Part shown: one piece after another, positions 44,475-53,556 of the stretch
Position numbering within the stretch: position 1 is the first letter of the stretch
How the letters are laid out: every line of letters starts with the position of its first letter
NCBI RefSeq assembly: GCF_037940415.1
Contig: NZ_CP149798.1
Location: 124,001 to 188,000 of the forward strand
DNA: 64,000 nt
Direction: 5' to 3'
Origin: Streptomyces sp. f51
GTDB taxonomy: Bacteria > Actinomycetota > Actinomycetes > Streptomycetales > Streptomycetaceae
Made by a program: the position numbers and the translations under genes
Notes under the pieces: generated by a model
Seen by the model: the letters and a program-made list of their open reading frames with translations, nothing else
The model's database searches: none
What the model was told of the DNA's origin: nothing

Positions 44475-45548
44475 TCACTTCCTTCCGAGTCGGCCGGCCG
44501 CGGGACGCAGCGGGACGTCGAGTGCGTCGTAGAGCCCGGGTTCCGCGTCCACCAGCCAGTCGATGGCGCCGACCAGTCGGCCGACCGCGGTGGCGTTTCC
44601 CCCGGCGGAGCGGTTCTCGCCCTCGTCGGTGGCCGCGACGGTGACCTCGATGCGCGGGCGCCCCTCGATGATCACGCGGTGGGCTCCGTCGCCTTCGGGC
44701 GGCGAGGGCCAGTCCGGAGCGCAGGAGGCGTGGATACGGGTGATGTGCTCGATGACGATGCGGGGCTCTCCCCCGACGATCCCCTGCACCTCGAAGCGGA
44801 CCGCGCCCTGGGTGCCGGCCGCGAACTCGCCCATGGTCCGGGTGGTCACCGTGTCCGTGAGCGGGCGCCGCTCCAACGTCTCGCGGATGTCGTCGAGTTC
44901 GACGTCGAGGGCCCTCGCCATGAGCCGGATCTGGCCGCCCCAGACCATGGTCGGTATCGACGGGGCGAGCATCAGCGGCTCGTAGTCCATCGGCTGCCCC
45001 ATGCCGACCAAGTACCGTACGGATTCCTCCTGTTCGTACGTCGAGTAGTCGAAGATCTCCTGGCAGCGGATGGCGTCGACGGTGGTGCCCAGACCGCTGA
45101 CCAGCAGCGGCAGCACGTCGTTCCCCCAGCCGGGATCGACCCCCGAGACGAACAGGGAGCCACCTCCCTCGGCGACGGCTGCGAGCACCGGGTCCCGGAA
45201 CTCGGGCGGGGCGTTGCGCTGGTCGTAGAGCGGATAGAGGGCGGGCGTGACGACCACCGCACCGGCCCGGATCGCCCTGCCGATGTCGTCGAGGGCCTCG
45301 TCGGGACGGATGTCGCCGGTGGCCGCGTAGACCACCGCACCCGGTCCCGAGGCCAGGACCGCGTCGATGTCGTCGCTCGCCGCGACACCGAGGCCCTGGC
45401 CCAGTCCGGCGAGCTCGCCCGCGTCGCGGCCCACCTTGCCGGGGTCGTGGACGAGGACGGCCGCGAGTCTCAGTTTCGGGTGGGCCTCGACGGCGCGGAT
45501 GGCCGCGCGGCCGACGTTGCCGGTACCCCAGACCACCGTGGAAATCAT
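44475..45548 (-). CDS. DapB-like NAD(P)H-dependent oxidoreductase
   Basis: 357 residues. The Rossmann motif is VVWGTGNVGRAAIRAV at residues 5-20, followed by a dihydrodipicolinate reductase-like core (VVYAATGDIRPDEALDD, SGVDPGWGNDVLPLL). This group is often annotated as NAD(P)H-dependent amine dehydrogenase-like and is distinct from true DapB by its length and C-terminal domain. The substrate is unknown. No Shine-Dalgarno sequence is visible before the ATG at 45548, so a leaderless transcript is possible. It is followed by the CMD gene. Confidence 0.8.
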   Translation of the reverse strand: MISTVVWGTGNVGRAAIRAVEAHPKLRLAAVLVHDPGKVGRDAGELAGLGQGLGVAASDDIDAVLASGPGAVVYAATGDIRPDEALDDIGRAIRAGAVVVTPALYPLYDQRNAPPEFRDPVLAAVAEGGGSLFVSGVDPGWGNDVLPLLVSGLGTTVDAIRCQEIFDYSTYEQEESVRYLVGMGQPMDYEPLMLAPSIPTMVWGGQIRLMARALDVELDDIRETLERRPLTDTVTTRTMGEFAAGTQGAVRFEVQGIVGGEPRIVIEHITRIHASCAPDWPSPPEGDGAHRVIIEGRPRIEVTVAATDEGENRSAGGNATAVGRLVGAIDWLVDAEPGLYDALDVPLRPAAGRLGRK

Positions 45549-45698
45549 GCGGCGGAGAGTAGCGAGAGGGCCTCCAGGTTCCCATAGCCGCGACCGGGGA
45601 GAATTCCGGCGCCGCCCGGCGGGAGGCCGCCCGGCCCGGCGCCGGCCGTCGGGTGCGGCTCGGCGGCCCGTGGCCGGAACACCCCGTAGGCTCGAACC

Positions 45699-46319
45699 AT
45701 GGCCAAGTACTTCGACGTTCACCCGGAGAACCCGCAGCGGCGCGTCATCAGCCAGGTGGTGGAGATCGTCCGCGACGGCGGGCTGATCGTCTACCCGACG
45801 GACTCCTGCTTCGCGCTCGGCTGCGCGCTCGGCAACCGGGAGGGCATCGACCGCATCCGCTCGATCCGCCGGCTCGACGAGCGCCACCACTTCACGCTGA
45901 TGTGCGAGGACTTCGCCCAGCTGGGGCACTTCGTACGGATCGACAACGCGGTCTTCCGCACGGTCAAGGCGGCGACGCCGGGCAGCTACACCTTCGTCCT
46001 CCCGGCGACGAAGGAGGCTCCGCGCAGGCTGCTCCACCCGAAGAAGAAGACCGTCGGGGTACGGATTCCCGACCACGTCGTCGCGCAGGCGATCCTCTCC
46101 GAGCTGGGCGAGCCGATGCTGTCGAGCACCCTGCTCCTGCCCGACGAGGACAAACCGCTCACCCAGGGCTGGGAGATCAAGGACCTCCTCGACCACGTGG
46201 TGGACGCCGTCATCGACTCCGGCGACTGCGGCACCGAGCCGACGACCGTCATCGACTTCTCCGGCGGCGAGGCCGAGATCGTCCGGCACGGGGCGGGTGA
46301 CGTCACTCGGTTCGAGTGA
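45699..46319 (+). CDS. YciO/Sua5/YrdC-family protein
   Basis: 206 residues with the YrdC fold. The nucleotide and tRNA-binding region starts with VIVYPTDS-like GLIVYPTDSCFALGC (residues ~28-42), followed by KRR-type basic positions (RIRSIRRLDERHHFTLMC) and SYTFVLPATKEAP. It lacks the C-terminal Sua5 domain and is closer to YciO, whose in vivo role is uncertain, than to TsaC, which makes threonylcarbamoyl-AMP for tRNA t6A. The ATG at 45699 has no strong ribosome-binding site. It stands alone. Confidence 0.84.
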   Translation: MAKYFDVHPENPQRRVISQVVEIVRDGGLIVYPTDSCFALGCALGNREGIDRIRSIRRLDERHHFTLMCEDFAQLGHFVRIDNAVFRTVKAATPGSYTFVLPATKEAPRRLLHPKKKTVGVRIPDHVVAQAILSELGEPMLSSTLLLPDEDKPLTQGWEIKDLLDHVVDAVIDSGDCGTEPTTVIDFSGGEAEIVRHGAGDVTRFE

Positions 46320-46420
46320 CACCGCCGACGGCGACCGGGCCGGCGCGTGACAGCATGATCACGGCCCGGACCGCCGGGCCGTCCAGTTGCTCACCGTCGA
46401 CCGCGCCGAGAGGCGGACCC

Positions 46421-47176
46421 ATGACCTCCGTACAGGGCACAGCCGTGGACATCCCCACCGAGGACGGCACCGCCGACGCCTACCTCGCCCATCCCGCCGA
46501 CGGGGTTCCCCGCCCGGGTGTCCTGCTCTACCAGGACGCCTACGGTCTGCGCCCGCACCTGCGGTCGATGGCGGACCGGCTGGCCGCCGCCGGTTACACG
46601 GTCCTGGTGCCCAATGTGTTCTACCGGCACGGACGGGCCCCCGTCTTCGACCTCCCCGAGTTCATCGGCCCCGAGACGCTCCCCGACCTCTGGACCCGGA
46701 TCGGCCCGGTCATGCAGTCGCTGACGCCGGAGCTGTCGGTGCGCGACGCGGGTGCGTATCTGCGGTGGCTGGAGGCCAGCCCCCGGGTGACCGACGGACC
46801 GGTCGCGGTCACCGGCTACTGCATGGGAGCCCGGCTGGCGCTGCGCACCGCGGGCGCCTTCCCCGAGCGGGTCGCCGCCGCGGCCGGCTTCCACGGAGGG
46901 CGGCTCGCCACCGACGAGCCGGACAGCCCGCACCTGGCCGCCGAACACATCGGCGCCGAGCTGTACTTCGGCCACGCCGACAACGACCCGTCACTGACCG
47001 AGGACCAGATCGAGCGGTTGGAGGCGGCGCTGACCGCCGCCGGTGTCCGGCACCGCTGCGAGGTCTACCCGGACGCACCGCACGGGTACACGCAGGCCGA
47101 CACCGACTCGTACCAGAAGGAGGGCGACGAGCGGCACTGGGAGGCGCTGCTCGATCTGCTGTCGCGCACCCTCTGA
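46421..47176 (+). CDS. Dienelactone hydrolase-family alpha/beta hydrolase
   Basis: 251 residues, alpha/beta hydrolase fold. The nucleophile elbow is GYCMGARL (Cys nucleophile as in dienelactone hydrolases), the acid is in YFGHADNDPS and the His in DAPHGYTQ. The N-terminal strand DAYLAHPADGVPRPGVLLYQ and EAYGLRPHLR-like QDAYGLRPHLR are typical. It acts in the cytosol on a lactone or ester; the substrate is unknown. The ATG at 46421 follows AGAGGCGG; the upstream in-frame ATG at 46316 overlaps the previous stop and is less likely. Confidence 0.86.
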   Translation: MTSVQGTAVDIPTEDGTADAYLAHPADGVPRPGVLLYQDAYGLRPHLRSMADRLAAAGYTVLVPNVFYRHGRAPVFDLPEFIGPETLPDLWTRIGPVMQSLTPELSVRDAGAYLRWLEASPRVTDGPVAVTGYCMGARLALRTAGAFPERVAAAAGFHGGRLATDEPDSPHLAAEHIGAELYFGHADNDPSLTEDQIERLEAALTAAGVRHRCEVYPDAPHGYTQADTDSYQKEGDERHWEALLDLLSRTL

Positions 47177-47194
47177 TCACGCGCGCCGAACGCG

Positions 47195-47229
47195 GACGTC
47201 CCGCACGCCTGGGAGGCGCGCGGGACGTC
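47195..47229. terminator. Terminator between the DLH and metallopeptidase genes
   Basis: GACGTCCCGC (47195-47204) / GCGGGACGTC (47220-47229) with a nested CGCCT-GGG-AGGCG stem, giving a nearly continuous 16-bp helix. It serves convergent genes. Confidence 0.8.
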
Positions 47230-47246
47230 GTTCGTGCGATGAGGGG

Positions 47247-49640
47247 TCAGCTGGTCGTCACGGCGGTGTCGTCCACGACGAAGCTGGTCTGGAGCGAGGA
47301 GTCCTCGACGCCGCTGAACTTGAGGCTCACGGTGGAGCCGGCGAAGGAGGACAGGTCGAACGTCTTCTGCGTGTAGCCGGTGGCCTTGTTCAGGTTCGAG
47401 TAGGTCGCCAGCGTGGTCGATCCGGCGGTGACCGTCAGCTTGTCGTACTGCGAGCTGGTGGTGGTCTCGGCGGAGTCGATGTGCAGGTAGAAGGTGAACG
47501 AGGCCTTGCAGCCGCTGGGAATGGTCACCGACTGCGAGAGCGTGTCGGTGTGCGTGGAGCCGTAGCCGTCCAGCCAGGCCTTGTACGAGCCGCCGTGGGC
47601 CGCCTCGCCCGTGTCGGTCGTGATGACTCCGCTGCTCGCGGTCCAGGTGGTGGCGCCGGACTCGAAGCCGGGGTTGCCGAGCAGCTGCGCCGAGGTGCAG
47701 GTGCCGCCGCCACCGGAGGTGCTGACGGTCCAGGTGAACGAGGCCGTGCCGGTCGCTCCGGTGCTGTCCGTGACGGTCACCGTGGTGCTGTACGTCCCGG
47801 CGGTGGTCGGGGTACCGGTGATCGCGCCGGTGGAGCTGTTGATCGACAGGCCGGTGGGCAGTCCGCTCGCGGAGTACGTGAGGGCGCCGCTGTTGGTGCT
47901 GCTGGCCGAGACCTGAAGGCTCACCGCGGTGCCGACGGTCGAGGACTGGCTGCCCGGGTTGGTGACGGTCACACCGCTGCTCGGCGGGGTGACGTGGCTG
48001 CCGACGGCGATGCCCGCGAAGGCGTTCGCCACGCCCGCGTACTGGGTGGAGTTCGCACCGTACAGCGCGGTCGCGGCGTTCAGCGCGGCGGTACGGGCGC
48101 CCGCGTAGTTGGTGCTGGACGTCATGTACGTCGTCAGCGCCTTGTACCAGATCTGAAGGGCGGCGGCGCGGCCGATGCCCGCGACGGCGACACCGTCGGA
48201 GGTCGAGCTGTTGTACGTGACGCCGTTGATGGTCTTGGAGCCACTGCCCTCGGAGAGCAGGTAGAACATGTGGTTCGCCGGGCCCGAGGAGTAGTGGACG
48301 TCCAGGTTGCCGACGCCTGAGTACCAGCTGTCCGCCGAACTGCCGTCCTTGCTGGGCTTGTCCATGTAGCGCAGCGGGGTGCCGTCGCCGTTGATGTTGA
48401 TCTTCTCGCCGATGAGGTAGTCGCCCACGTCGGTCGAGTTGTTGGCGTAGAACTCCACGCCGGTGCCGAAGATGTCCGAGGTGGCCTCGTTCAGGCCGCC
48501 GGACTCACCGGTGTAGTTCAGGCCCGCGGTGTTGGAGGTGACGCCATGGCTCATCTCGTGGCCCGCGACGTCCAGCGAGGTCAGCGCGTGGGTGCTGCTG
48601 GTGCCGTCGCCGTAGGTCATGCAGAAGCAGCTGTCGTCCCAGAAGGCGTTGACGTACGCCGTGCTGTAGTGGACGCGCGAGTAGGCGGCGACGCCGTCGT
48701 TCTTGATGCCGCTGCGCCCGAAGGTGTTCTTGTAGAAGTCCCAGGTCGTCTGGGCGCCGTAGGCGGCGTCGGCGCCGGCGGTCTGGGTGTTGGAGCCCGC
48801 GCCGGTGCCCCAGACGTCGTCGGAGTCCGTCATCAGCGTGCCGGTGCCGGAGGTGCCGTTGTTCAGCGAGTAGGTCTTGTGACCGCCGCGGGTCGAGTCC
48901 GTCAGCTGGTACGTCGATCCCGACAGCGTGGTGTTCAGCGTGACCGAGCCGCTGTACTGGGTGTTGCCGGTGCCGGTCTCGATGCCCTCGTACCGGGTGA
49001 GTTCCTTGCCGGTCGTGGCGTCGGTGACGACGTGCAGCCTGCTGGGCGTGCCGTCGTCCTGGAACCCGCTGATCACGGTCTCCCAGGCGAGCCGGGGCGT
49101 ACCGGTGCCGGCCCAGATGACCTTGCGGGCGCTCTGGGTGGAGGGCTTCTCCGCCTTGAGCGACTTGGCCGTCTTGAGGGCCTGGGCTCCCGCGGCGGCC
49201 TTGGTGACGGTGGCGGTGGTGCTCGCGACCTTGATGGCGTGCTTGTTGTTGAAGGTCGTGCTCACCGTGCCGGTGGCCTGCGAGGCGGGCGGAGTGTGGA
49301 CCACGATGTCGCCGCCGAGCACCGGGAGTCCGGCGTAGGTGCGCTCGTAACGGGTGTGCACGGTGCCGTCGTTGTCCTTGACGACGTCCTTGACGACCAG
49401 CTTCTCCTTGGAGCCGAGGCCCAGGGTTCCGGCGGTCGCGGCGGTCTGCTTCGATGCCTTCGTCAGCAGCGCCGCGTGCTGGGCCGGGGTGAGCTTGGCC
49501 TCAAGTCCCCCCGTGCGCAGGGGGGTTGTGTGGGGGGCGGGCTTGGCGACAGCCGGAACCGTCTGTATGCCGACGGCCAGGAACGCGGCGGTGGCCACCA
49601 TGGCTCCGGCCGCGGTCGCCTGACGGGGGAAACGTCTCAC
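47247..49640 (-). CDS. Secreted M4 (thermolysin-type) metallopeptidase with Ig-like and C-terminal domains
   Basis: 797 residues. A Sec signal peptide (~1-32, ending VPAVA) is followed by an FTP/PepSY-type propeptide (~45-215). The M4 catalytic domain (~215-560) has HEMSH (His361, Glu362, His365), the third zinc ligand Glu385 in GGLNEATSD, and the DVHYSSGPANH region with the proton-donor His. A putative Ig domain follows (~570-650, GLPTGLSINSSTGAITGTP), then a jelly-roll/P-domain-like C-terminus. The start is a GTG five bases after AGGAG; longer forms would bury the signal peptide. It degrades extracellular protein. Confidence 0.9.
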   Translation of the reverse strand: MRRFPRQATAAGAMVATAAFLAVGIQTVPAVAKPAPHTTPLRTGGLEAKLTPAQHAALLTKASKQTAATAGTLGLGSKEKLVVKDVVKDNDGTVHTRYERTYAGLPVLGGDIVVHTPPASQATGTVSTTFNNKHAIKVASTTATVTKAAAGAQALKTAKSLKAEKPSTQSARKVIWAGTGTPRLAWETVISGFQDDGTPSRLHVVTDATTGKELTRYEGIETGTGNTQYSGSVTLNTTLSGSTYQLTDSTRGGHKTYSLNNGTSGTGTLMTDSDDVWGTGAGSNTQTAGADAAYGAQTTWDFYKNTFGRSGIKNDGVAAYSRVHYSTAYVNAFWDDSCFCMTYGDGTSSTHALTSLDVAGHEMSHGVTSNTAGLNYTGESGGLNEATSDIFGTGVEFYANNSTDVGDYLIGEKININGDGTPLRYMDKPSKDGSSADSWYSGVGNLDVHYSSGPANHMFYLLSEGSGSKTINGVTYNSSTSDGVAVAGIGRAAALQIWYKALTTYMTSSTNYAGARTAALNAATALYGANSTQYAGVANAFAGIAVGSHVTPPSSGVTVTNPGSQSSTVGTAVSLQVSASSTNSGALTYSASGLPTGLSINSSTGAITGTPTTAGTYSTTVTVTDSTGATGTASFTWTVSTSGGGGTCTSAQLLGNPGFESGATTWTASSGVITTDTGEAAHGGSYKAWLDGYGSTHTDTLSQSVTIPSGCKASFTFYLHIDSAETTTSSQYDKLTVTAGSTTLATYSNLNKATGYTQKTFDLSSFAGSTVSLKFSGVEDSSLQTSFVVDDTAVTTS

Positions 49641-49763
49641 TCGTACTCCTACTGCTTCGGCCGCGGTCGGCGGCCGGTGACAGACCGGGCAGACGGGATG
49701 TGCTGTCCGGGAAGAGCTGAGCAGGGGCGCGCGGGAACGCGGCTGTGGGCAGGCCATGGACGA

Positions 49764-49778
49764 CCTGTCCGACAGGTG
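49764..49778. promoter_or_regulatory. Perfect 15-bp palindrome
   Basis: ACCTGTC-C-GACAGGT, 7-bp arms about a single base, 124 bp upstream of the metallopeptidase start. It is a candidate operator for that gene. Confidence 0.4.
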
Positions 49779-49887
49779 TGGGCAAGGATGGCACTCTTGA
49801 CCTAGGCATGACATGGCCTTGGTGGGGATCGAGGGTTATCCCTACACCCGCGCCCCGAAACCCCCGGGACGGGGGCGAGGCCACCCC

Positions 49888-50055
49888 ATGGCCGAGTCCC
49901 ACCCCCTCATGGCCGAGTCCCGCTTGCCCATGGCCGAGTCCGAGCCGCTCACGGCCGAGTCGCACCCACCCGTGGCCGGAGCCCACCCGTTCACAGCCGA
50001 GTCACGCCCACCCATGGCCGAGTCCCACCCGTTCACCGCCGAAGCCCACCTGCCC
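49888..50055. repeat. 21-bp minisatellite, eight in-register units
   Basis: Unit starts are 49888, 49909, 49930, 49951, 49972, 49993, 50014 and 50035. The consensus begins ATGGCCGAGTCCCACCC. Read on the plus strand in frame with the MMPL gene it would encode M/T-A-E-S-H-P-x heptads. Degenerate copies continue for about 40 bp. Confidence 0.85.
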
Positions 50056-50220
50056 CCACGGCCGAAGCCCCCGTACGGCCGAAGCCCACCCGTCCCCGTC
50101 CCCGTACGCGGCCGGGCCTCCGCCTGTGCGGCCCCGCGCCGGATCGCTCGGCGGGCCGCGATGATCGTCGCGTCGTTTAATGACGGAGTCGGAGGAGTCG
50201 TCCCGGAGCAGGAGCTGCGC

Positions 50221-52464
50221 ATGTCGGCGACACAAGCCCCTTCAGCCAGCGGGCCGACCAGGCCCGGGTGGCTTCAGCGGCTGGGCGAGTGGTGTGCCCG
50301 CCATTTCGTGGTCGTCATCGTGGCGTGGCTCGTCGCGCTCGGCGTGCTCCAAGGGCTCAACCACTCGTTCGGCGGCCAGTACTCGGACAACTTCCAGCTG
50401 CCGGGAGTGCAGTCCACCGAAGGGCTCGACATCCTCAAGGCGCACGATCCGGCCGCGGGCGGCTACAGCAGCCAGGTCGTGCTGCGCGACACCCAGAAGC
50501 CGCTGACCTCTCTCAGCTCCCAGATGAGCCAGACCGTCGACTCCCTGGGGAAGCTACCGCACGTCCTGTCGGCGCAGAACCCGCTGCCGCCGCCCGGGTC
50601 CCAGCCCCCCTCGGGGCAGTCCCAGCAGAAGAACGTCGGACCGCTGTCCAGCGACGGGAAGACCGGCTACATCACCGTCCGCTTCGACGTACAGCCCTCG
50701 ACGCTCGGCGACGAGTACCTCCACGGGGTGGACAGCGCCGTCCAGCCGCTGCGGTCCGCGGGAGTCGACGTCGAGTACGGCGGCCCGCTGGGCGAACTGG
50801 CCAGGCCCGCGGCGAATGACAAGATCAGCGAGCTCATCGGGTTCGCGGTCGCGATCGTCGTTCTGCTCGTCGGGTTCGGCAGTGTCATCGGGGCGGTTCT
50901 GCCACTGGTGACCGCCCTGGTCAGCGTCGTGGGCGGCCTCGCCATCCTCGGTCTGCTCGCCGCCGCGACCGACTTCGCCACGGTGTCGCCGACGCTCGCC
51001 ACGATGATCGGTCTGGGCGTCGGCATCGACTACGCCCTGTTCCTGATCACCCGTCACCGGCAGAACCTCGTCAACGGCGCCGATCCCGTACGGGCGGCGG
51101 GCCGGGCCGTGACCACCAGCGGTCGGGCCGTCCTGGTCTCGGGCTGCACCGTGATCATCGCGCTGGCCGGTCTGTCCGTCTCCGGGGTCTCGTTCATCAG
51201 CAAACTGGGCCTCGCGGCGGCCGTCACGGTCGTCTCGGCGGTGGCCGGCGCGCTGACCCTCGTACCCGCCCTGCTCGGACTCATCGGCCGGCGCATCGAC
51301 CGGTATCACGTGCGGACGCCGATCGCCGAGACGAACGCCGAGCCCGGGGCGGAGGTCACCGGCACCTGGCACCGCTACGCGCTGCGGGTCGAGCGGCACC
51401 CGTGGCGGTACCTGGCCGGCGGCCTGCTCACGGTGCTCATCCTGGCGATCCCCGTGTTCACCATCCAGCTCGGGCACATCGGTGACGGCGCCGACCCCAC
51501 GTCGTTCACGGACCGGCGGGCGTTCGACATCATGTCGGACTCCTTCGGCCCCGGCTCCAACGGCCCCCTGACCGTGGTCATCGACCAGACGAACGTCCCG
51601 TCCGACAAGCGTTCCGCGCTGGCGTCACAGGCGCAGAAGACGGTCGGCGGGGTGTCGGGGGCGGCCGTGGTCACGCCGCTGACGGCCACGAAGGACGGGG
51701 ACGTACTGGTGGGCACCGTCTACTCCAAGGTGTCCCCGCAGAACAAGGACACCACGGCCCTGACGAACCGCCTGGTCGACGACACCCTGCCGAAGGCCGT
51801 GTCCGGGTACGACGCCAAGGGCTATGTCACGGGCACGACGGCGGCCCAGGTCGACTTCCGCAACATCGTCGCGAGCCGGCTGCCCCTCATCATCCTCGTG
51901 GTGGTGGCGCTCGCCTTCATCATCATCCTGATCGTCTTCCGCGGGCTGCTCGTCGCGCTGAAGGCGGCGATCCTCAACGTGCTCTCCATCGCCGCCTCCT
52001 ACGGTGTCGTCGTCGCCGTCTTCCAGTGGGGCTGGGGCGGTCCCGCACTCGGCGTCTCGGGCAAGGTGCCCATCGAGAGCTATGTGCCGATGATGATGTT
52101 CGCGATCATCTTCGGGCTCAGCATGGACTACGAGATCTTCCTGCTGTCCCGGGTGCACGAGTTCTGGCTGCGCAGCGGGGACGCGAAGGCGAGCGTCGCG
52201 CACGCGCTGGAGATCACCGCCCGCGTGATCACCTGTGCCGCGCTGATCATGATGAGCGTCTTCGCCGCGTTCATCCTGAGCGACAACATCGTGGTCAAGA
52301 TGCTCGGCCTCGGACTCGCCGTGAGCGTGCTGATCGACGCGACGGTCGTACGCCTCCTGATGGTCCCGGCGGTGATGACCCTGCTCGGCCCCCGTGCCTG
52401 GTGGACCCCGCGCTGGCTCGACCGCATCCTCCCGCACATCGACCCGGAGGGCGACGAGCCCTGA
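50221..52464 (+). CDS. MMPL/RND-family transporter
   Basis: 747 residues with about 12 TM helices. TM1 (~25-45) precedes a large extracytosolic domain (~46-200), then TM2-6 (~200-345, with the charge-relay type region [16 protein letters not shown]). A second loop domain follows (~395-560), then TM8-12 with [19 protein letters not shown]. GxxxDY is the conserved proton-relay motif. Actinomycete MMPL proteins export lipids or other hydrophobic compounds; the cargo here is unknown. The ATG at 50221 has AGGAG six bases before it. An upstream in-frame extension would add the minisatellite peptide. Confidence 0.88.
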   Translation: MSATQAPSASGPTRPGWLQRLGEWCARHFVVVIVAWLVALGVLQGLNHSFGGQYSDNFQLPGVQSTEGLDILKAHDPAAGGYSSQVVLRDTQKPLTSLSSQMSQTVDSLGKLPHVLSAQNPLPPPGSQPPSGQSQQKNVGPLSSDGKTGYITVRFDVQPSTLGDEYLHGVDSAVQPLRSAGVDVEYGGPLGELARPAANDKISELIGFAVAIVVLLVGFGSVIGAVLPLVTALVSVVGGLAILGLLAAATDFATVSPTLATMIGLGVGIDYALFLITRHRQNLVNGADPVRAAGRAVTTSGRAVLVSGCTVIIALAGLSVSGVSFISKLGLAAAVTVVSAVAGALTLVPALLGLIGRRIDRYHVRTPIAETNAEPGAEVTGTWHRYALRVERHPWRYLAGGLLTVLILAIPVFTIQLGHIGDGADPTSFTDRRAFDIMSDSFGPGSNGPLTVVIDQTNVPSDKRSALASQAQKTVGGVSGAAVVTPLTATKDGDVLVGTVYSKVSPQNKDTTALTNRLVDDTLPKAVSGYDAKGYVTGTTAAQVDFRNIVASRLPLIILVVVALAFIIILIVFRGLLVALKAAILNVLSIAASYGVVVAVFQWGWGGPALGVSGKVPIESYVPMMMFAIIFGLSMDYEIFLLSRVHEFWLRSGDAKASVAHALEITARVITCAALIMMSVFAAFILSDNIVVKMLGLGLAVSVLIDATVVRLLMVPAVMTLLGPRAWWTPRWLDRILPHIDPEGDEP

Positions 52465-52499
52465 GGACGGCCGAGAGGTCACGTCGTCCGGCGAAGGAA

Positions 52500-52525
52500 A
52501 TCCGCGTGCTCCGTGCCACGCGGAT
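52500..52525 (+). terminator. Terminator after the MMPL gene
   Basis: ATCCGCGTG (52500-52508) / CACGCGGAT (52517-52525), perfect 9-bp stem with an 8-nt loop, 35 bp after the stop and 15 bp before the next start. Confidence 0.6.
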
Positions 52526-52540
52526 CCCTAGCATGACGCA

Positions 52541-53170
52541 ATGCCCCGGATCGAACGCCTCCGTCTCGGCCACGCCCCCGCGCTGCTCTCGTTCGAGCGG
52601 GAGAACCGCGCCTATTTCGCCGCGGTGATCCCCGACCGCGGCGACGACTTCTTCGCGCGGTTCGACGCCCTCCTGAGCGAGCGTCTGGCCGAACAGGTTA
52701 CGGGGCAGGCCCACTTCCACGTCGTCGTGGACGACGCCGGGGCGGTACTGGCCCGCGTCAACCTGGTCGACGTGGAACGGGGTTCGGCCGTCCTCGGGTA
52801 CCGCGTCGCCGAGCGCGCCGCCGGGCAGGGTCTCGCCACGGCCGCCGTACGCGAGGTGTGCGCGCTGGCCGCGAGCGCGTACGGGCTGCGCTCCCTGCGC
52901 GCCGCCGCGACCACCGACAACGCCGCGTCCCGGGCGGTGCTGGCCCGCACCGGATTCGTCGTCACGGGCGGCACGGAGCTGAACGGGCGTCCGGCCCTGA
53001 CCTTCGAACGGGAGCTGCCGCCCGCGGCGAGCGCGGCGCCGGCGGCCGGCGGCGCGCTCGCGACGGGCGCGGAGGTGATCTCCGGAACCGACGGCGTGCC
53101 TCGGACCGCCGGGGGCGGGTTCGGGTCCGGTCAGGAAAGCGGTTCGACGGCCGGGTTGATCGGCGACTGA
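52541..53170 (+). CDS. GNAT-family N-acetyltransferase (RimJ/RimL-like)
   Basis: 209 residues. The GNAT core covers ~1-165, with a beta4 region (LGYRVAERAAGQGLATAAV) holding the acetyl-CoA signature AGQGLA and a C-terminal ASRAVLARTGFVVTG. It resembles RimJ/RimL-type ribosomal-protein or small-molecule acetyltransferases; the target is unknown. The C-terminal ~45 residues are Ala/Gly-rich and extend 40 bases into the convergent DUF6296 gene. This tail looks non-domain and may be a readthrough extension peculiar to this strain. Confidence 0.83.
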   Translation: MPRIERLRLGHAPALLSFERENRAYFAAVIPDRGDDFFARFDALLSERLAEQVTGQAHFHVVVDDAGAVLARVNLVDVERGSAVLGYRVAERAAGQGLATAAVREVCALAASAYGLRSLRAAATTDNAASRAVLARTGFVVTGGTELNGRPALTFERELPPAASAAPAAGGALATGAEVISGTDGVPRTAGGGFGSGQESGSTAGLIGD

Positions 53171-53367
53171 TAGGCACCGCTGGCCAGCATGCGGACCTCG
53201 CCCGACGAGCTGATCTCGGCGCGAAGGATGCCGGTGGGATCGCTGTACACCGGGTGGCCGCCCGGTCCCTTGGCGGTCGTCCGCTCGACGACCACCTCGT
53301 CCGTCACCATGCCCCCATCGGGTCCGGGATGCGTGAAGGTCAGCCGGTAGCGGTCCACGGTCTTCAT
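53131..53367 (-). CDS. DUF6296-family small protein
   Basis: 78 residues, beta-rich. The pattern YRLTFTHPGPDGGMVTDEV, then GPGGHPVYSDPTGILRAEI matches the streptomycete DUF6296 family, whose function is unknown. It is acidic overall and lacks signal or membrane segments. Its 3' end overlaps the GNAT gene by 40 bp. The ATG at 53367 has GGCCCTGA-type, weak, ribosome-binding sequence. Confidence 0.78.
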   Translation of the reverse strand: MKTVDRYRLTFTHPGPDGGMVTDEVVVERTTAKGPGGHPVYSDPTGILRAEISSSGEVRMLASGAYQSPINPAVEPLS

Positions 53368-53556
53368 TCAGGGCCTCCGCGCCGAAGCGACGATTGGGTG
53401 CAATAAGGACTGTGTCTCCATCATGCGTCCACACACCGGGGAGCCGCCCGGCCTGCGCCGGGCCGTCCCGCCGTCCTCACCCGCCACCGGCGCTGCGGCC
53501 GGTCACCGTGCGTGACGCCCCTCGCCACCGGGCGCCGAGCAGTGTAGACATAGCTC

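Larger units (their letters stand above)
49641..50220. other. 580-bp intergenic region with palindrome and minisatellite
   Basis: Lies between the divergent metallopeptidase and MMPL genes. It contains a 15-bp palindrome (49764-49778) and an eight-unit 21-bp repeat (49888-50055) with degenerate copies to about 50095. An open frame runs from 49813 through the repeats into the MMPL gene, but no family N-terminus supports it. Confidence 0.6.

Noticed and set aside
49813..50220. N-terminal extension of the MMPL protein through the 21-bp repeats
   Set aside because: MMPL family members begin shortly before TM1, and AGGAG precedes the ATG at 50221. Kept only as a finding to test.
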